The notes under the pieces were generated by a model, which was given only the letters and a program-made list of their open reading frames with translations, was not told where the DNA came from and ran no database searches. From positions 1 to 64,000 of the forward strand of contig NZ_BPQM01000047.1 of the NCBI RefSeq assembly GCF_022179245.1: a DNA stretch of 64,000 nt, read 5' to 3'. The DNA comes from Methylobacterium gregans (GTDB lineage Bacteria > Pseudomonadota > Alphaproteobacteria > Rhizobiales > Beijerinckiaceae). Below are positions 18,445 through 27,860 of the stretch, piece by piece. The stretch's first letter is position 1; the number at the start of each line of letters is the position of its first letter. Position numbers and translations under genes: made by a program.

Positions 18445-18918
18445 TCACGCGTGCCTGAGGTCGTCGGGAACCTTGCCGCCGTTCTCGGCGAGCTTCTGCA
18501 CCACTTGGCTGTGCAGCCAGACGTTCATGGAGGCCGAATCCTCCTTGTCGCCCGTGTAGTGCAGCTCGTCGGCAAGCTGCTTGCGGGCCTGCAGGCTGCT
18601 GTCGAGGTCGAGCAGCTTCATGAGGTCGACGATGGAGCGCTTGTAGTCGAGGGTCTGGCCCTTCTTCGAGGCGAGGTCGGCGAGCACTTGCCCGACGTCG
18701 ACGTTCGCCTGCCCGGCTCCCGATGGAGCGTCGGCGACGGGGGACGGCGCCCCGCTCATCGAGGGCGCGGCCGCGCTGCTGGCCGAGCCGGTCGGACCGC
18801 CCGAACCCTGCGCCGCGGCCGACACGCTCGGCGTCTCCGAGGCGTGCGGAGCTGCCGCCTGGGCGCTCGCGCTGCCGCCGCCGAAGATCTTCGACATGAT
18901 CGACCCGAAGATGCTCAT
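18445..18918 (-). CDS. DUF3597-family protein
   Basis: 157 residues. It begins MSIFGSIMSKIFGG, then has a long Ala/Ser/Gly/Pro-rich linker (about 15-72) and a conserved C-terminal domain with VDVGQVLADLASKKGQ, SIVDLMKLLDLDSS and ARKQLADELHYTG. This is the layout of DUF3597 proteins, whose function is not known. It is probably expressed as a single gene from the EcfG-like promoter just upstream (18964-18989), which suggests a general-stress role. Confidence 0.85.
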   Translation of the reverse strand: MSIFGSIMSKIFGGGSASAQAAAPHASETPSVSAAAQGSGGPTGSASSAAAPSMSGAPSPVADAPSGAGQANVDVGQVLADLASKKGQTLDYKRSIVDLMKLLDLDSSLQARKQLADELHYTGDKEDSASMNVWLHSQVVQKLAENGGKVPDDLRHA

Positions 18919-18963
18919 TCAGTCCTCCAAGATCCTGGCCCCGACCGGGGCCGAGCGGACGAT

Positions 18964-18989
18964 AACGGAACGCCGGCGACCGACGTTCC
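18964..18989 (-). promoter_or_regulatory. EcfG-type general-stress promoter for the DUF3597 gene
   Basis: Read on the minus strand, GGAAC (18989-18985) is followed after 17 bases by CGTT (18967-18964). This fits the GGAAC-N16/17-cGTT consensus known for the alphaproteobacterial general-stress sigma factor EcfG. It lies about 45 bases before the ATG at 18918. Confidence 0.65.
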
Positions 18990-19064
18990 GCGACCTGGAC
19001 CGAAGCGGACGGGCAATGTCGTATCCGCTTACGGTGCCCTCCGCCTCGCCGCGGTCCTGACGCC

Positions 19065-19559
19065 TCAGGCCGCGACTTGCTCCAGGCTCTCGGCGAGCTG
19101 GCTCGCGATCTCGTCGCCCTTGTAGATCTCCGCCACCGCCTGCTTCAGCTTCTGCTCGTCCTCGGAGCGGCCGAGGGCCTTGGCGTAGGCCGCCGCCGAG
19201 CCGAAGCCGGCCAGCCCGTAGTGTGACATGCGCTGGTACTGCGCGATGATCTCCACGTCGCGCAGCTTGCCGTCGCTCGGCGCCTCCTGGATGCCGTGCT
19301 TCTTCGCCTCGGTCACGAGACCCTCCATGCCCTTGCAGTGCTCCGGCTCGGCCTCGCCGCCGTTCTGCTGGATCAGGTCCTTGAGGATGTCGGTGTGCTT
19401 CTGGATGCCGCCGACCGAGTGCTCAAGCATCTGCTTGAGCTTCGGGTCGGAGACATGGCCGCCCAACTCCTTGACTGTCCTTATCATCTGGTCGTTCGCC
19501 GACCAAAGGTCCTTCATCTCGTCAAGATAGACTTCCTTGAGGCTGCTCGGTGCTGACAT
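19065..19559 (-). CDS. DUF892 / YciE-YciF-family ferritin-like protein
   Basis: 164 residues, all-helical. The start SLKEVYLDEMKDLWSANDQM is typical of the YciF/DUF892 group, followed by HSVGGIQKHTDILKDLIQQ and a later helix RDVEIIAQYQRMSHYGLAGF; the Glu and His residues are those expected for a four-helix diiron bundle. Members are stress-induced; metal binding or oxidative-stress protection is inferred. The ATG at 19559 has an AGGAG ribosome-binding site, and an EcfG-like promoter lies just upstream. Confidence 0.85.
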   Translation of the reverse strand: MSAPSSLKEVYLDEMKDLWSANDQMIRTVKELGGHVSDPKLKQMLEHSVGGIQKHTDILKDLIQQNGGEAEPEHCKGMEGLVTEAKKHGIQEAPSDGKLRDVEIIAQYQRMSHYGLAGFGSAAAYAKALGRSEDEQKLKQAVAEIYKGDEIASQLAESLEQVAA

Positions 19560-19587
19560 CGATGGCTCCTGTCGGTCGCCTCCTGGC

Positions 19588-19612
19588 AACACGACCTAGG
19601 ACGCGATGTTCC
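19588..19612 (-). promoter_or_regulatory. EcfG-like promoter for the DUF892 gene
   Basis: On the minus strand GGAAC (19612-19608) is followed after 16 bases by TGTT (ending 19588). This differs from the GGAAC-N16/17-cGTT consensus only in the weakly conserved first base of the second box. It lies about 30 bases before the start codon. Confidence 0.55.
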
Positions 19613-19716
19613 TGGGCCGTTTGCGCGCCGGGCCCGTACCGATGGGCCATTCGCATCGACTGTTGCCCGATGCGCTCGGTAGCGCCATCCGTCCCTGATG
19701 CGTGTAGGCTGGCCAG

Positions 19717-19933
19717 GTGAAGACAGGGGAAACCGAACTCGAAATGGTCAGGCGGCATGTCCGGCAGGGTTGCCGGGCACGTGGCCAAGCAGCGCGCGCT
19801 CGTGGCCCGGCTCCGCGCGTCCGGCCTGCCGGTCGTGGAGGCCGAGGCGCTCCTCGACACCTTCGAGGACCTCCAACGCCAGCACGAGGCGCATCTCGCC
19901 AAGGCCGAGGAGAAGGCAGGGTACTCGGGTTAG
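19717..19933 (+). CDS. small helical hypothetical protein, apparently frameshifted
   Basis: Two overlapping frames seem to form one gene. Frame one starts at GTG 19717 and reads MKTGETELEMVRRHVRQG; frame two reads GHVAKQRALVARLRASG, then AEALLDTFEDLQRQHEAHLA, and ends at TAG 19931. Deleting one base in the GGGTTG near 19770 would join them into a protein of about 71 residues of a type I recall as common in methylobacteria. If the break is real, translation could start at ATG 19757 and give 58 residues. A sequencing error is possible. Function unknown. Confidence 0.55.
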
Positions 19934-19976
19934 GTGGTTGCGGCCCGGGTGCCGACGCCCGGCGTCGACACCTCCG

Positions 19977-22202
19977 TCAGGCGTCGCGCCTCGGCCTGAG
20001 CTCCACCACCTTGCCGGGCTCCCTTGGCTCGGACGCGGACACCCCGAGCACCTCGGCGACCTTGCGGGCGAGCTGCTCGCGCTTGAACGGCTTGCCGATG
20101 AGCTGCACGCCGTCGTCGAGCCGGCCGTGGTGCACGATGGAGTTCTCGGTGTAGCCGGACATGAACAGCACCTTCACCTCAGGCCGGACCGCCCGCACGC
20201 GCTCGGAGAGCTCTCGGCCCCGGACCTTGCCCGGCAGCACGACGTCGGTCAGCAGCAGGTCGATGGCGGTCGTGTTCTGCCCGAACACCCGCAGCGCCTC
20301 CTCGCCGTCCGCCGCCTCAAGGACGCGGTAACCGAGGTCGGAGAGTATGGCGCAGGCGATCTCGCGCACCGCCGCCTCGTCTTCCACAACCAGCACCGTG
20401 CCTGTGCCTCGCGGGAGCTCGATGGGCGCGCCTGTCCGTTGCGACGGTGTGGCCGCCCCGACCGCGCGCGGCAGGTAGAGCTTCACCGTGGTGCCCTCGC
20501 CGGGTTCCGAGTAGATCTTCACGTGCCCGCCCGACTGCTTGACGAAGCCGAACACCATGGCGAGGCCAAGCCCCGTGCCCTTGCCGTCGGGCTTGGTCGT
20601 GAAGAAGGGCTCGAACACGCGCGCGACCACCTCCGGCGTCATGCCATGTCCGGTGTCGGAGACCGCCACCATGGCGTAGTCCCCGGGCGCGACCTCGGCA
20701 TGGTGCCGCGCGTACTCCTCGTCGAGCACCTTGTTGCCGAGCTCGATGGTGAGGCGTCCGCCGCCTGGCATCGCGTCGCGGGCGTTCAGGGCGAGGTTGA
20801 GGACCGCGCTCTCAAGCTGAGCCGGATCGGCCATGGCGTGCCACAGCCCGGCGGTCTCGACGTAGCGCACCTCGATGTGCTCCCCAAGCGTCCGCCGCAG
20901 AAGCGGCACCAGGTCCGGCATGTTCGCCGCGAGGTCGATGGCCGCCGGTGCGAGCGGCTGCTTGCGGGCGAAGGCCAGGAGCTGCCCTGTCAGCGTCGCC
21001 CCGCGCTGGGCCGCCCAGGCCGCGCGCTCGACCCGCTGCTGCAGCTTGGCGTCGCCGTCGAGCTTGGCCCGGACGAACTCCAGGTTCCCGAGGATGACCT
21101 GCAGCAGGTTGTTGAAGTCGTGCGCGATGCCGCCGGTCAGCTGCCCGATGGCCTGCATCTTCTGGGCCTCGCGCAGCACGCCCTCGGCCTGGGCGCGCTT
21201 GGTCATGTCGGAGATGGTCAGCACGAAGCCGCCGTCCGGCATCGGGGTCCGGCGGATCTCCAAGTGGTGCCCGTCGGCGCGCTCGCGCTCGTAGGTGACC
21301 GCCTCGCGCGGGTTGCGGCTGCCGTGCCGGATCTGGTCCTCGGTCTCCAGGGCTGGGCGGCCCGGCTCGCCCGTGTGCTCGACGAAGGCGGTGTAGGTGG
21401 TGCTTGGCCGGAGCATCGCCTTCGGCAGGTCGAGCAGGACTTGGAAGCACTCGTTCCAGCTCGCGAGCTTGCGGTCCGGACCGAACACGGCGACACCTTG
21501 GCTGAGGCTGTCGAGGGTCGTGCGGAGACGCAGGGCGAGATCGCGCTGCTCGGCCTCGGTGCGGTAGGAGCGCGACCAAGCCTGGTTCAGGAGGCGGGCC
21601 GCCCAGAGCAAGGTCAGAACCGCGAGCGCCGAACTGCCGATGACGAGCCAGCGCACCCACCGGGCGCGGGCGTCGTTCTGGGCGAGGCGCGCGTCGAGCA
21701 GCCGCTGCTCGTCGGCGAGCATGGCGGCGAGCACGTTCTCCGCCTCGCGCATGTCGTTGCGCCCGGTGTCGGTGTTGACGATGCGCAGGGCCGTTTCCAG
21801 CCCGGAATCCCGACGAGCCTGCACGGTTTGGGCGAGCTCCTCCAGCTTGTGCTGAAGGAGCGGCGCCAGCGCACGCAGGCGCTCCTGCTGGGCGCCGTTG
21901 TCGGCGGTCAGCTTCAGGAGCTCGCCCTGGAGTAGGCCAATGCGGTCGCGCGCGGCGTTGTAGGGTCCGAGGTACTCGTCGCGGCCGGTGAGCAGGTAGC
22001 CGCGCTGGCCGCGCTCCGCATCGCGCAGAGCGATGGCGAGATCCTTCGTGGTTCCGAGCACCCGGTAGCTGTGCTGCGACCACTCGCGGGCGGCACGCGA
22101 CGCGTTCAGTCGCTCCCAGGTGACCGCGCCGACCAGGGCAAGGATGACCACGAGCACGCCGAAGACCAGCAGGTTGGCGCGCGTGACGAGGTAGCGTGTC
22201 AT
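19977..22202 (-). CDS. CHASE3-type membrane hybrid histidine kinase with receiver
   Basis: 741 residues. An N-terminal membrane helix (about 9-29), an extracytoplasmic helical CHASE3-like region (35-180) with RDAERGQRGYLLTG at 61-74, and a second membrane helix (184-202). Then a PAS_7-type domain (228-335) with the LDSLSQGVAVFGPD motif, phosphoacceptor domain with GGIAHDFNN (His361), ATPase domain with NARDAMPGGG and GKGTGLGLA, and receiver (602-718) with Asp653 and Lys704. The start at 22202 (MTRYL) places the first helix at the N-terminus as expected; the frame runs 79 residues further upstream without domain content. It lies 136 bases downstream of the HWE kinase and may be cotranscribed. 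Confidence 0.9.
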   Translation of the reverse strand: MTRYLVTRANLLVFGVLVVILALVGAVTWERLNASRAAREWSQHSYRVLGTTKDLAIALRDAERGQRGYLLTGRDEYLGPYNAARDRIGLLQGELLKLTADNGAQQERLRALAPLLQHKLEELAQTVQARRDSGLETALRIVNTDTGRNDMREAENVLAAMLADEQRLLDARLAQNDARARWVRWLVIGSSALAVLTLLWAARLLNQAWSRSYRTEAEQRDLALRLRTTLDSLSQGVAVFGPDRKLASWNECFQVLLDLPKAMLRPSTTYTAFVEHTGEPGRPALETEDQIRHGSRNPREAVTYERERADGHHLEIRRTPMPDGGFVLTISDMTKRAQAEGVLREAQKMQAIGQLTGGIAHDFNNLLQVILGNLEFVRAKLDGDAKLQQRVERAAWAAQRGATLTGQLLAFARKQPLAPAAIDLAANMPDLVPLLRRTLGEHIEVRYVETAGLWHAMADPAQLESAVLNLALNARDAMPGGGRLTIELGNKVLDEEYARHHAEVAPGDYAMVAVSDTGHGMTPEVVARVFEPFFTTKPDGKGTGLGLAMVFGFVKQSGGHVKIYSEPGEGTTVKLYLPRAVGAATPSQRTGAPIELPRGTGTVLVVEDEAAVREIACAILSDLGYRVLEAADGEEALRVFGQNTTAIDLLLTDVVLPGKVRGRELSERVRAVRPEVKVLFMSGYTENSIVHHGRLDDGVQLIGKPFKREQLARKVAEVLGVSASEPREPGKVVELRPRRDA

Positions 22203-22338
22203 CGTATCCCGGGCATCGAGTGGCGGTGTCCGGTCGCTCGGATGCCGGGAACGAAGGTCCCATGCGCGCCTGCGTCCCGCCGGACGCGGCATGGCACGCG
22301 ATTGCGGGATTGTTGAGGCTGCCCGCGCGTCCGGACCA

Positions 22339-25032
22339 TTATGCAGCGGCCTCGTCGCGCCGCTCCTGCATGGAGGCGAGCGGCGCCTCCAGGCGGCAGA
22401 CGAGGCCGGTCGGAGCGTAGGTGAGCCGGACCTCGCCACCGACCTCGGCCGCGAAGCTGCGCTCGATCAGGCGTGAGCCGAAGCCGCGGCGCGCGGGCTG
22501 GGAAAGGATCGGTGGCCCCCCCTGCTCGGACCAAGTCAGGCAGAAGCGGGGCGCCTCGCCCGCGTGCACCACGTGCCAGCGCAGGTCGACGACGCCGCCC
22601 TCGTTCGAGAGGGCCCCGTACTTGGCGGCGTTCGTGGCGAGCTCGTGCAGGGCCAGCGCCAGCGAGAGCGCGGCCTTGGCGGACAGGAGTACGTTGGGTC
22701 CGCTGATCCGGATGCGAGAGGCATCGGCCTGGCGGTGCACGCATAGCGCGCCCTCCGCCACCTCGCCGATGGGCGCCTCCGTCCAGCTCGCCTGGGTCAG
22801 GATGTCATGGGCGCGCCCGAGCGAGATCAGGCGCGCAGCGAACGCTTCCCGCATCTCGGCGACGCCGCTCGCCCCGCGCAGGGTCTGGCTCGCGATGGCC
22901 TGCACCAGGGCCAAGGTGTTCTTGACCCGATGCTGTAGCTCGCCCGTGAGCAGGCGCTGGTGCTCCTCGGCCCGCTTGCGCTGGGTGATGTCCAGCATGG
23001 CGCCGATCATCCGGGTCGCACGACCGTTCTCGTCCCGGATGACGTAGCCGCGGTCGAGGATGTCGGCGTAAGAGCCGTCGGCGCGCAGGAAGCGGTACTC
23101 GTCGGTCCAGACCGTGCCGGTGCCGTCGATGACCGCGTGGATGGAGGCGTCGATGCGGGCGCGGTCGTCCGGGTGGATGTGGGCGATCCACCAGTCGCCG
23201 GTCGGCTCGACCGCGTCCGGCGCGTGGCCGTGGGCGACCTGCAGCGCCTCGTTCCACCGGACATGGTTCGTGGCGAAATGCCAGTCCCAGATCGCGTCGT
23301 TAGTTGCGCGTGAGGCCAGCCGGTAGCGCTCCTCTGTCTCGCGCAGGACCTGCTCGGCGCGCCAGCTCTCGGTGACGTCGCGCGCGAAGCCGATGAGCCG
23401 CACCGGCCGCCCGTCCGCGAACAGGGTCTGGCCCTTGGCGGACACCCAGCGCTCGGTCCCGTCCTCCGGTGCCACCGTGCGGTACGTGACATCGTAGACC
23501 CCGTCGCTGGCGGGATCGACTGCGGCGCGCACCGCCTCGTCCGCCCGCGCCCGGTCGTCCGGGTGCACGCGGGCCAGGTGCACGGCCAGGTCGACGGGAG
23601 CGTCCGGCGGCAGGCCGTAAAGGGAGAGGATGCGGGCATCCCACTTCAGCTCGTCCGAGACGAGGTCGTAGTCGAACACGCCGGTGCCGGTCGCCTCGAC
23701 GGCGAGCCGCAGCTGCTCGCGGGCCTGGCGGAGGTCGTCCTCGGCCTGGCGCCGGTCGTGGATGTCGATGGCGATGCCGATCCAGCTCTCGACCGGGCCG
23801 GCCTCGCCGCGCACGGGTTTGCCGCGCGCCAGGAACCAGCGGTACTGTCCGTCCGAGGCCCGGCGGAACGGGATCTCGACCTCGTAGGGGCCCTCGGTCG
23901 CGACCGCATGCCTCCAGACGCCGAGCACCCGCTCTCGGTGGTCGGGATGGATCACGCTCGCCCAGCCGTTGCCATCGGTGTCACCCGGGGTGAGCCCGGT
24001 GTACGCGTACCAGGTCGGGTTGCAGTAGGTGATGTTGCCGGCCGCGTCGCCGAACCAGACCACCTGCGGGCTGACCTCGACGAGCGAGCGGAAGCGCATC
24101 TCGCTCGCGTTGCGCTCCGCGGCGTCCGCGCGCTGGCGGGTGCGGTCGCGCAGGATCTTGACGAAGCCTTGGACCGTGCCGTCCGCGGCCTTCAGCGGCA
24201 TGAGCTCGCCGTTGGCCCAGAACCGCTCGCCGCCCTTGCGCAGGTGCCAGCGCTCGTCGGGCGCGAAACCCTGCTCCAGCGCCAGCTCCATCTCGGCCTC
24301 GGGCCGGCCCTCCTCGCGGTCCTCGGGCGTGAAGAACACATGGGCGGGGTCGCCCAGCATCTCCTCCTCGCGCCAGCCGAGGACGCGCTCGGCCCCGGCG
24401 CTCCAGCGGGTGACGCGGCCGCCCCGGTCCATCGCGATGATGGCGTAATCCGTCGCGCTGTCCAGGATGCGTTCCTGTAACTCCTTCTGGATCTGCTGGA
24501 CGCGGGCGCTGCGGCGCGCTTCCAGCAGCGCCATGGTCTGCCTGGCAAGTCGCAGCAGGCCAGCTTGCTGCCCCTGCGTGAGTGCGCGCGGCCACGTATC
24601 GAGCACGCAGACCGTGCCCACCGGGTACCCGTCCTGGGTCCTGAGAAGCGCGCCCGCGTAGAAGCGCAGGCCCGGTTTGCCGGTCACGAGCGGATTGCAG
24701 GCGAAGCGAGGGTCCCGGGCCGCGTCGGGCACGTGGAGGAAGTCGCTCTGCAGGATGGCCTGGCGGCAGAACGAGGTCTCCAGCGGGGTCTCGCGCACTC
24801 CGAGGCCCACCTCGGCCTTGAAGAACTGCCGCCCGTCGCCGATGAAGTTCACGACCGCGATGGGCGTGCCGCAGATCTCGGCCGCCAACTCGGCGACGTC
24901 GTCGAACTCCCGCTCGCGCGGCGTGTCGAGGATGTCGTAGCCGGCAAGCGCCCGCAGGCGCGCGAATTCGTCGGTCGTTTGGCTGGGCCGCCCCATGGCA
25001 GGGTCACGCCCAGGAACCGCTTTCCGTTCCAT
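22339..25032 (-). CDS. GAF/multi-PAS HWE-family sensor histidine kinase
   Basis: 897 residues, cytoplasmic. GAF domain (25-175) beginning with the RLRALAGYDILDTPRE signature, then four PAS domains (about 185-300, 310-430, 435-555, 565-685) with HPDH/HPDD motifs, and an HWE kinase core with ELQHRVKN (His701), the ALHELATNAAKYG N-box and RRGFGSRLIE. It has no receiver of its own, so it should phosphorylate a separate regulator. The Crp-family gene ends only 15 bases upstream, so the two probably form an operon. The ATG at 25032 is used; a second ATG at 24996 is possible. Confidence 0.88.
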   Translation of the reverse strand: MERKAVPGRDPAMGRPSQTTDEFARLRALAGYDILDTPREREFDDVAELAAEICGTPIAVVNFIGDGRQFFKAEVGLGVRETPLETSFCRQAILQSDFLHVPDAARDPRFACNPLVTGKPGLRFYAGALLRTQDGYPVGTVCVLDTWPRALTQGQQAGLLRLARQTMALLEARRSARVQQIQKELQERILDSATDYAIIAMDRGGRVTRWSAGAERVLGWREEEMLGDPAHVFFTPEDREEGRPEAEMELALEQGFAPDERWHLRKGGERFWANGELMPLKAADGTVQGFVKILRDRTRQRADAAERNASEMRFRSLVEVSPQVVWFGDAAGNITYCNPTWYAYTGLTPGDTDGNGWASVIHPDHRERVLGVWRHAVATEGPYEVEIPFRRASDGQYRWFLARGKPVRGEAGPVESWIGIAIDIHDRRQAEDDLRQAREQLRLAVEATGTGVFDYDLVSDELKWDARILSLYGLPPDAPVDLAVHLARVHPDDRARADEAVRAAVDPASDGVYDVTYRTVAPEDGTERWVSAKGQTLFADGRPVRLIGFARDVTESWRAEQVLRETEERYRLASRATNDAIWDWHFATNHVRWNEALQVAHGHAPDAVEPTGDWWIAHIHPDDRARIDASIHAVIDGTGTVWTDEYRFLRADGSYADILDRGYVIRDENGRATRMIGAMLDITQRKRAEEHQRLLTGELQHRVKNTLALVQAIASQTLRGASGVAEMREAFAARLISLGRAHDILTQASWTEAPIGEVAEGALCVHRQADASRIRISGPNVLLSAKAALSLALALHELATNAAKYGALSNEGGVVDLRWHVVHAGEAPRFCLTWSEQGGPPILSQPARRGFGSRLIERSFAAEVGGEVRLTYAPTGLVCRLEAPLASMQERRDEAAA

Positions 25033-25047
25033 CTGCGCGGCGCCCTC

Positions 25048-25839
25048 TCAGACGGCCTGGCACATCTGCTTGTCGCCTGCCGGCGTAGGTCGCAGGGACA
25101 CCAGCGTGCCGGACGAGTTATACACCGCGCCCAGCACGGTCTCGAAGTGGCGCTTGACCGCGCCGTGGCACTCACAGGCCGCCGCCTCCACCGCGGAGCG
25201 GCTCTGGATGATGATGCGCCCGCGCCGGACCTGGATCAGGCCCTGCTGCTGCAGAGTCCGCAGCGTGCGCGTCAGGTAGGAGCGCTGCACGCCCAGGAGC
25301 TCGGCCAGCACCTCGTGGGTGACCGGCAGGACGTCGCTGCCGAGACGGTCCTGCAGGCCGAGCAGCCAGCGGGCGCAGCGCGCCTCGATGGTGTGGCTGG
25401 CGTTGCAGGCCACCGACTGCAGCACCTGCGCGAGCAGGCAGTCCGAGTAGCGGGTCATCATGTTGCGCAGGCCCGGCGAGGTCTGCTTGATCTGCTGCAG
25501 CACTGCCGCCTCGATGCGCAGCACCGAGCCGGGGATCTGCACCACGGCCCGACTGAAGGCCGGCAGGGACCCCTGGCTCACCACGCCGCCGACCGCCCCT
25601 TCGCGCCCGACCGTGGCCGTCTCCACGGCGCGTCCGTCCTGAAGCCCGATGAGGAGGGCCGCCACGCACTGGCCGAGCGGGAAGGTGATGTGGCCGACGT
25701 CCTCGCCGGCGTCGAACAGCACGTCTCCGCGCCGGTACTCCCTCAGCTCCAAGTGCGGCTTGAGCAGCGCCTGGTCGGGCAGGCGCAGAGCGCCGAGGAG
25801 CAGGTTGCCGCTGAGTAGGTCGTCAAAGTCGGAGGGCAT
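25048..25839 (-). CDS. Crp/Fnr-family transcriptional regulator
   Basis: 263 residues. An N-terminal cyclic-nucleotide-binding-like beta-barrel (about 15-140; YRRGDVLFDAGEDVGHITFPLG) is joined by a helix to a winged helix-turn-helix (about 165-235; LPVTHEVLAELLGVQRSYLTR). It lacks the Cys cluster of Fnr and the full cAMP pocket, so its effector is unknown. It is the first gene of a probable operon with the downstream HWE kinase (15-base gap) and divergent from the small DUF6894 gene. A second family member is at 50932. Confidence 0.9.
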   Translation of the reverse strand: MPSDFDDLLSGNLLLGALRLPDQALLKPHLELREYRRGDVLFDAGEDVGHITFPLGQCVAALLIGLQDGRAVETATVGREGAVGGVVSQGSLPAFSRAVVQIPGSVLRIEAAVLQQIKQTSPGLRNMMTRYSDCLLAQVLQSVACNASHTIEARCARWLLGLQDRLGSDVLPVTHEVLAELLGVQRSYLTRTLRTLQQQGLIQVRRGRIIIQSRSAVEAAACECHGAVKRHFETVLGAVYNSSGTLVSLRPTPAGDKQMCQAV

Positions 25840-26056
25840 GGGTCAGCGGCAGCGTGTCGTATCAGGTTGGCCTGGGCTTACCCTTACTGCGACGCTCGAT
25901 TCGCTGTCAGTTCATTAGTGCACAAAAGCCCGGAAGACCGGCGATTTCCATCGGCTTGGCGTGGCGCGGCGGATACGCCCGTTAACCCATGCAACCTTCA
26001 GCGGCCGATGGATTTCTAGGTTCGTACCGACCGGCCCCTCAAGCTCCCGCGACCCG

Positions 26057-26308
26057 ATGCCCCGCTACTTCCTCGACTTCCAGGACGGTGAGATGTGGCT
26101 GAGGGACGAGGAGGGCCAGGAATACGACAGCCTGCAGGCCGCGCGCGACGCGGCGATTGCGGCCTTGCCCGACATCGGCCGGGAGGCGCCGCCCGCGGAT
26201 GGGCGCCGGGCGTTCGTGGCCTACGTCCGCGACGAGGGCGGTGCACGGCTTTGCACCGTGCGGCTGGACCTGGCCGCCGAATGCGACCCCGACGGCTCTC
26301 ATCCCTGA
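26057..26308 (+). CDS. DUF6894-family small protein
   Basis: 83 residues. MPRYFLDFQDGEMWLRDEEG opens a short alpha/beta domain, followed by SLQAARDAAIAALPDIGREA and a last strand pair around ARLCTVRLDLAAE. This fits the DUF6894 pattern (PRYFFD..DG....D..G......A...A) common in methylobacteria and rhizobia, of unknown function. ATG at 26057 begins the domain; an upstream in-frame ATG adds low-complexity sequence. A relative is at 29471-29707. Confidence 0.8.
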   Translation: MPRYFLDFQDGEMWLRDEEGQEYDSLQAARDAAIAALPDIGREAPPADGRRAFVAYVRDEGGARLCTVRLDLAAECDPDGSHP

Positions 26309-26339
26309 AGCGTCCGGTCGTCGGCACCTGCATGGACGG

Positions 26340-27860
26340 TTAAGCGGCTACCCTTGCCCGCCGCGTCCGGTTCGCCGGGGCCGACGCGCATTGCGTCCTG
26401 TTCCGCCCGGAAGCCTTGGCCTCGTAGAGCGCTGCGTCCGCCCGGCGATAAAGGTCGCCCAGCTCGCCTTCGCCCGCAGCATCGACAGCGAGGCCGACGC
26501 TGACCGTGACTGCGCCGACGCCCAGGCCAGACGCTGGTACCGCAAGCGTCGCCACGGCACGATGGATGGCCTGGGCGACGCGCGTCGCCCCGTTCTCGTC
26601 GGTTTCCGGCAGCAACACCGCGAATTCCTCGCCGCCGATGCGGGCGACGAGGTCGTCGGGCTGGTGCACGCTCGCCCCCAGACAGCGGGCGAGGCCCTTC
26701 AGCACCTCGTCCCCGACCGCGTGGCCGTAGCGGTCGTTGCAGCGCTTGAAGTGGTCGGCGTCGACGATGAGCAGCGACAGCGGCCTGGCGGTGCGCCCGG
26801 CGCCCGTCCGGGCGCGCTCGAACTCCTCCTCGAACTGGCGCCGGTTGGCCAGCCCGGTCAGGGCATCGGTCCGCGAGAGCCGGGCGAGGTCGGCCTGTAG
26901 CGCGGAACGCCTGCGCAGGTCGCGCCCGTACAACAACGACAGGAATACGGTCAGGCCGCACAGCAGGAGCACGACCATGCCGATGACAAACGCCTTGGCG
27001 CGCCAGCCGGCCTCGATGTCGGCGGTCGAGAGGGCGACGTTGAGCACCAGCGGCAGGTCGCCGACCTTGGTGAAGGCGTAGTGGCGCTCGACCCCGTCGC
27101 GCACCGAGGTGCCGACGAAGGTGCCGGAACGCGCGCCCACGAACCGCCGGAAGGTCGGTGCGCCGGCGATGTTCACGCCGATGTCCGCCTCCTCGTAGGG
27201 GTGGCGCATGATGCGCGTGCCGTCGCGCAGGTAGAGGTTTATGGCGCCCTCGGGTCCGAGGCCGAGTTGGTCGAAGAGGCGACTGAAGTAGTCGAGCTTG
27301 AGGCTCGCGAGGGCGACTCCGCCGAAGGAGCCGTCCGGCTTGTCGATGCGGCGGCTCAGCACCACGATGCGTGTGCCCAGGAGGCGGGAGAACAGCGGCT
27401 TGCTGATGTGCAGGCCCAGGTTCGGGTCGGCCTTGTGGGCCTGGAAGTAGTCGCGGTCGGCGTTGTTCAGCCTGCGCGCCGGGACCGCCCCGGCATCCAG
27501 GACGCTGTCGCCGTGCTCGTCGAGGACGAGCATCACGCCGAGGTCGCGGGCGGTCCCGGCACAGTCGAACAGTACGAGCTGGCGCATCTCCGGGCTGAGC
27601 GCGTCGAGGCCCGGGACCCGGAGGTTGTCGACGACCGCCTGCAGAGAGAGGTCGATGATCTCGACGTTGCGGGCGATGTCGCGCTCGATGACCTGGAGCA
27701 GGTTTTTCGATGTCTGCTCCGCCTTGTCCCACGCGTCCTGCCGCAGGTCGAGCAGCATCAGCCCGGATACGACGAGCATGCCGAGGGGAGCCAGCACGCC
27801 GAGCGCGATCCAGGTGCGGGCGGAGCGGAGGCGTCGCGCGAGCGGGCGCGGCAGGGCCAT
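26340..27860 (-). CDS. membrane-bound sensor diguanylate cyclase
   Basis: 506 residues. First membrane helix about 17-38, then a periplasmic PDC/dCache-type sensor (40-285) with NNADRDYFQAHKADPNLGLH and LGTRIVVLSRRIDKPDG, second membrane helix 290-312, and a C-terminal GGDEF domain (325-490) with active-site GGEEF at 409-413. It should make cyclic di-GMP in response to a small extracellular ligand, not identifiable from sequence. The two-helix sensor and intact active site make the call secure. An overlapping longer frame on the same strand is a shadow. Confidence 0.9.
   Translation of the reverse strand: MALPRPLARRLRSARTWIALGVLAPLGMLVVSGLMLLDLRQDAWDKAEQTSKNLLQVIERDIARNVEIIDLSLQAVVDNLRVPGLDALSPEMRQLVLFDCAGTARDLGVMLVLDEHGDSVLDAGAVPARRLNNADRDYFQAHKADPNLGLHISKPLFSRLLGTRIVVLSRRIDKPDGSFGGVALASLKLDYFSRLFDQLGLGPEGAINLYLRDGTRIMRHPYEEADIGVNIAGAPTFRRFVGARSGTFVGTSVRDGVERHYAFTKVGDLPLVLNVALSTADIEAGWRAKAFVIGMVVLLLCGLTVFLSLLYGRDLRRRSALQADLARLSRTDALTGLANRRQFEEEFERARTGAGRTARPLSLLIVDADHFKRCNDRYGHAVGDEVLKGLARCLGASVHQPDDLVARIGGEEFAVLLPETDENGATRVAQAIHRAVATLAVPASGLGVGAVTVSVGLAVDAAGEGELGDLYRRADAALYEAKASGRNRTQCASAPANRTRRARVAA

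Noticed and set aside
19698..21935. Rightward 745-codon frame
   Set aside because: Antisense to the CHASE3 hybrid kinase; no domain content.
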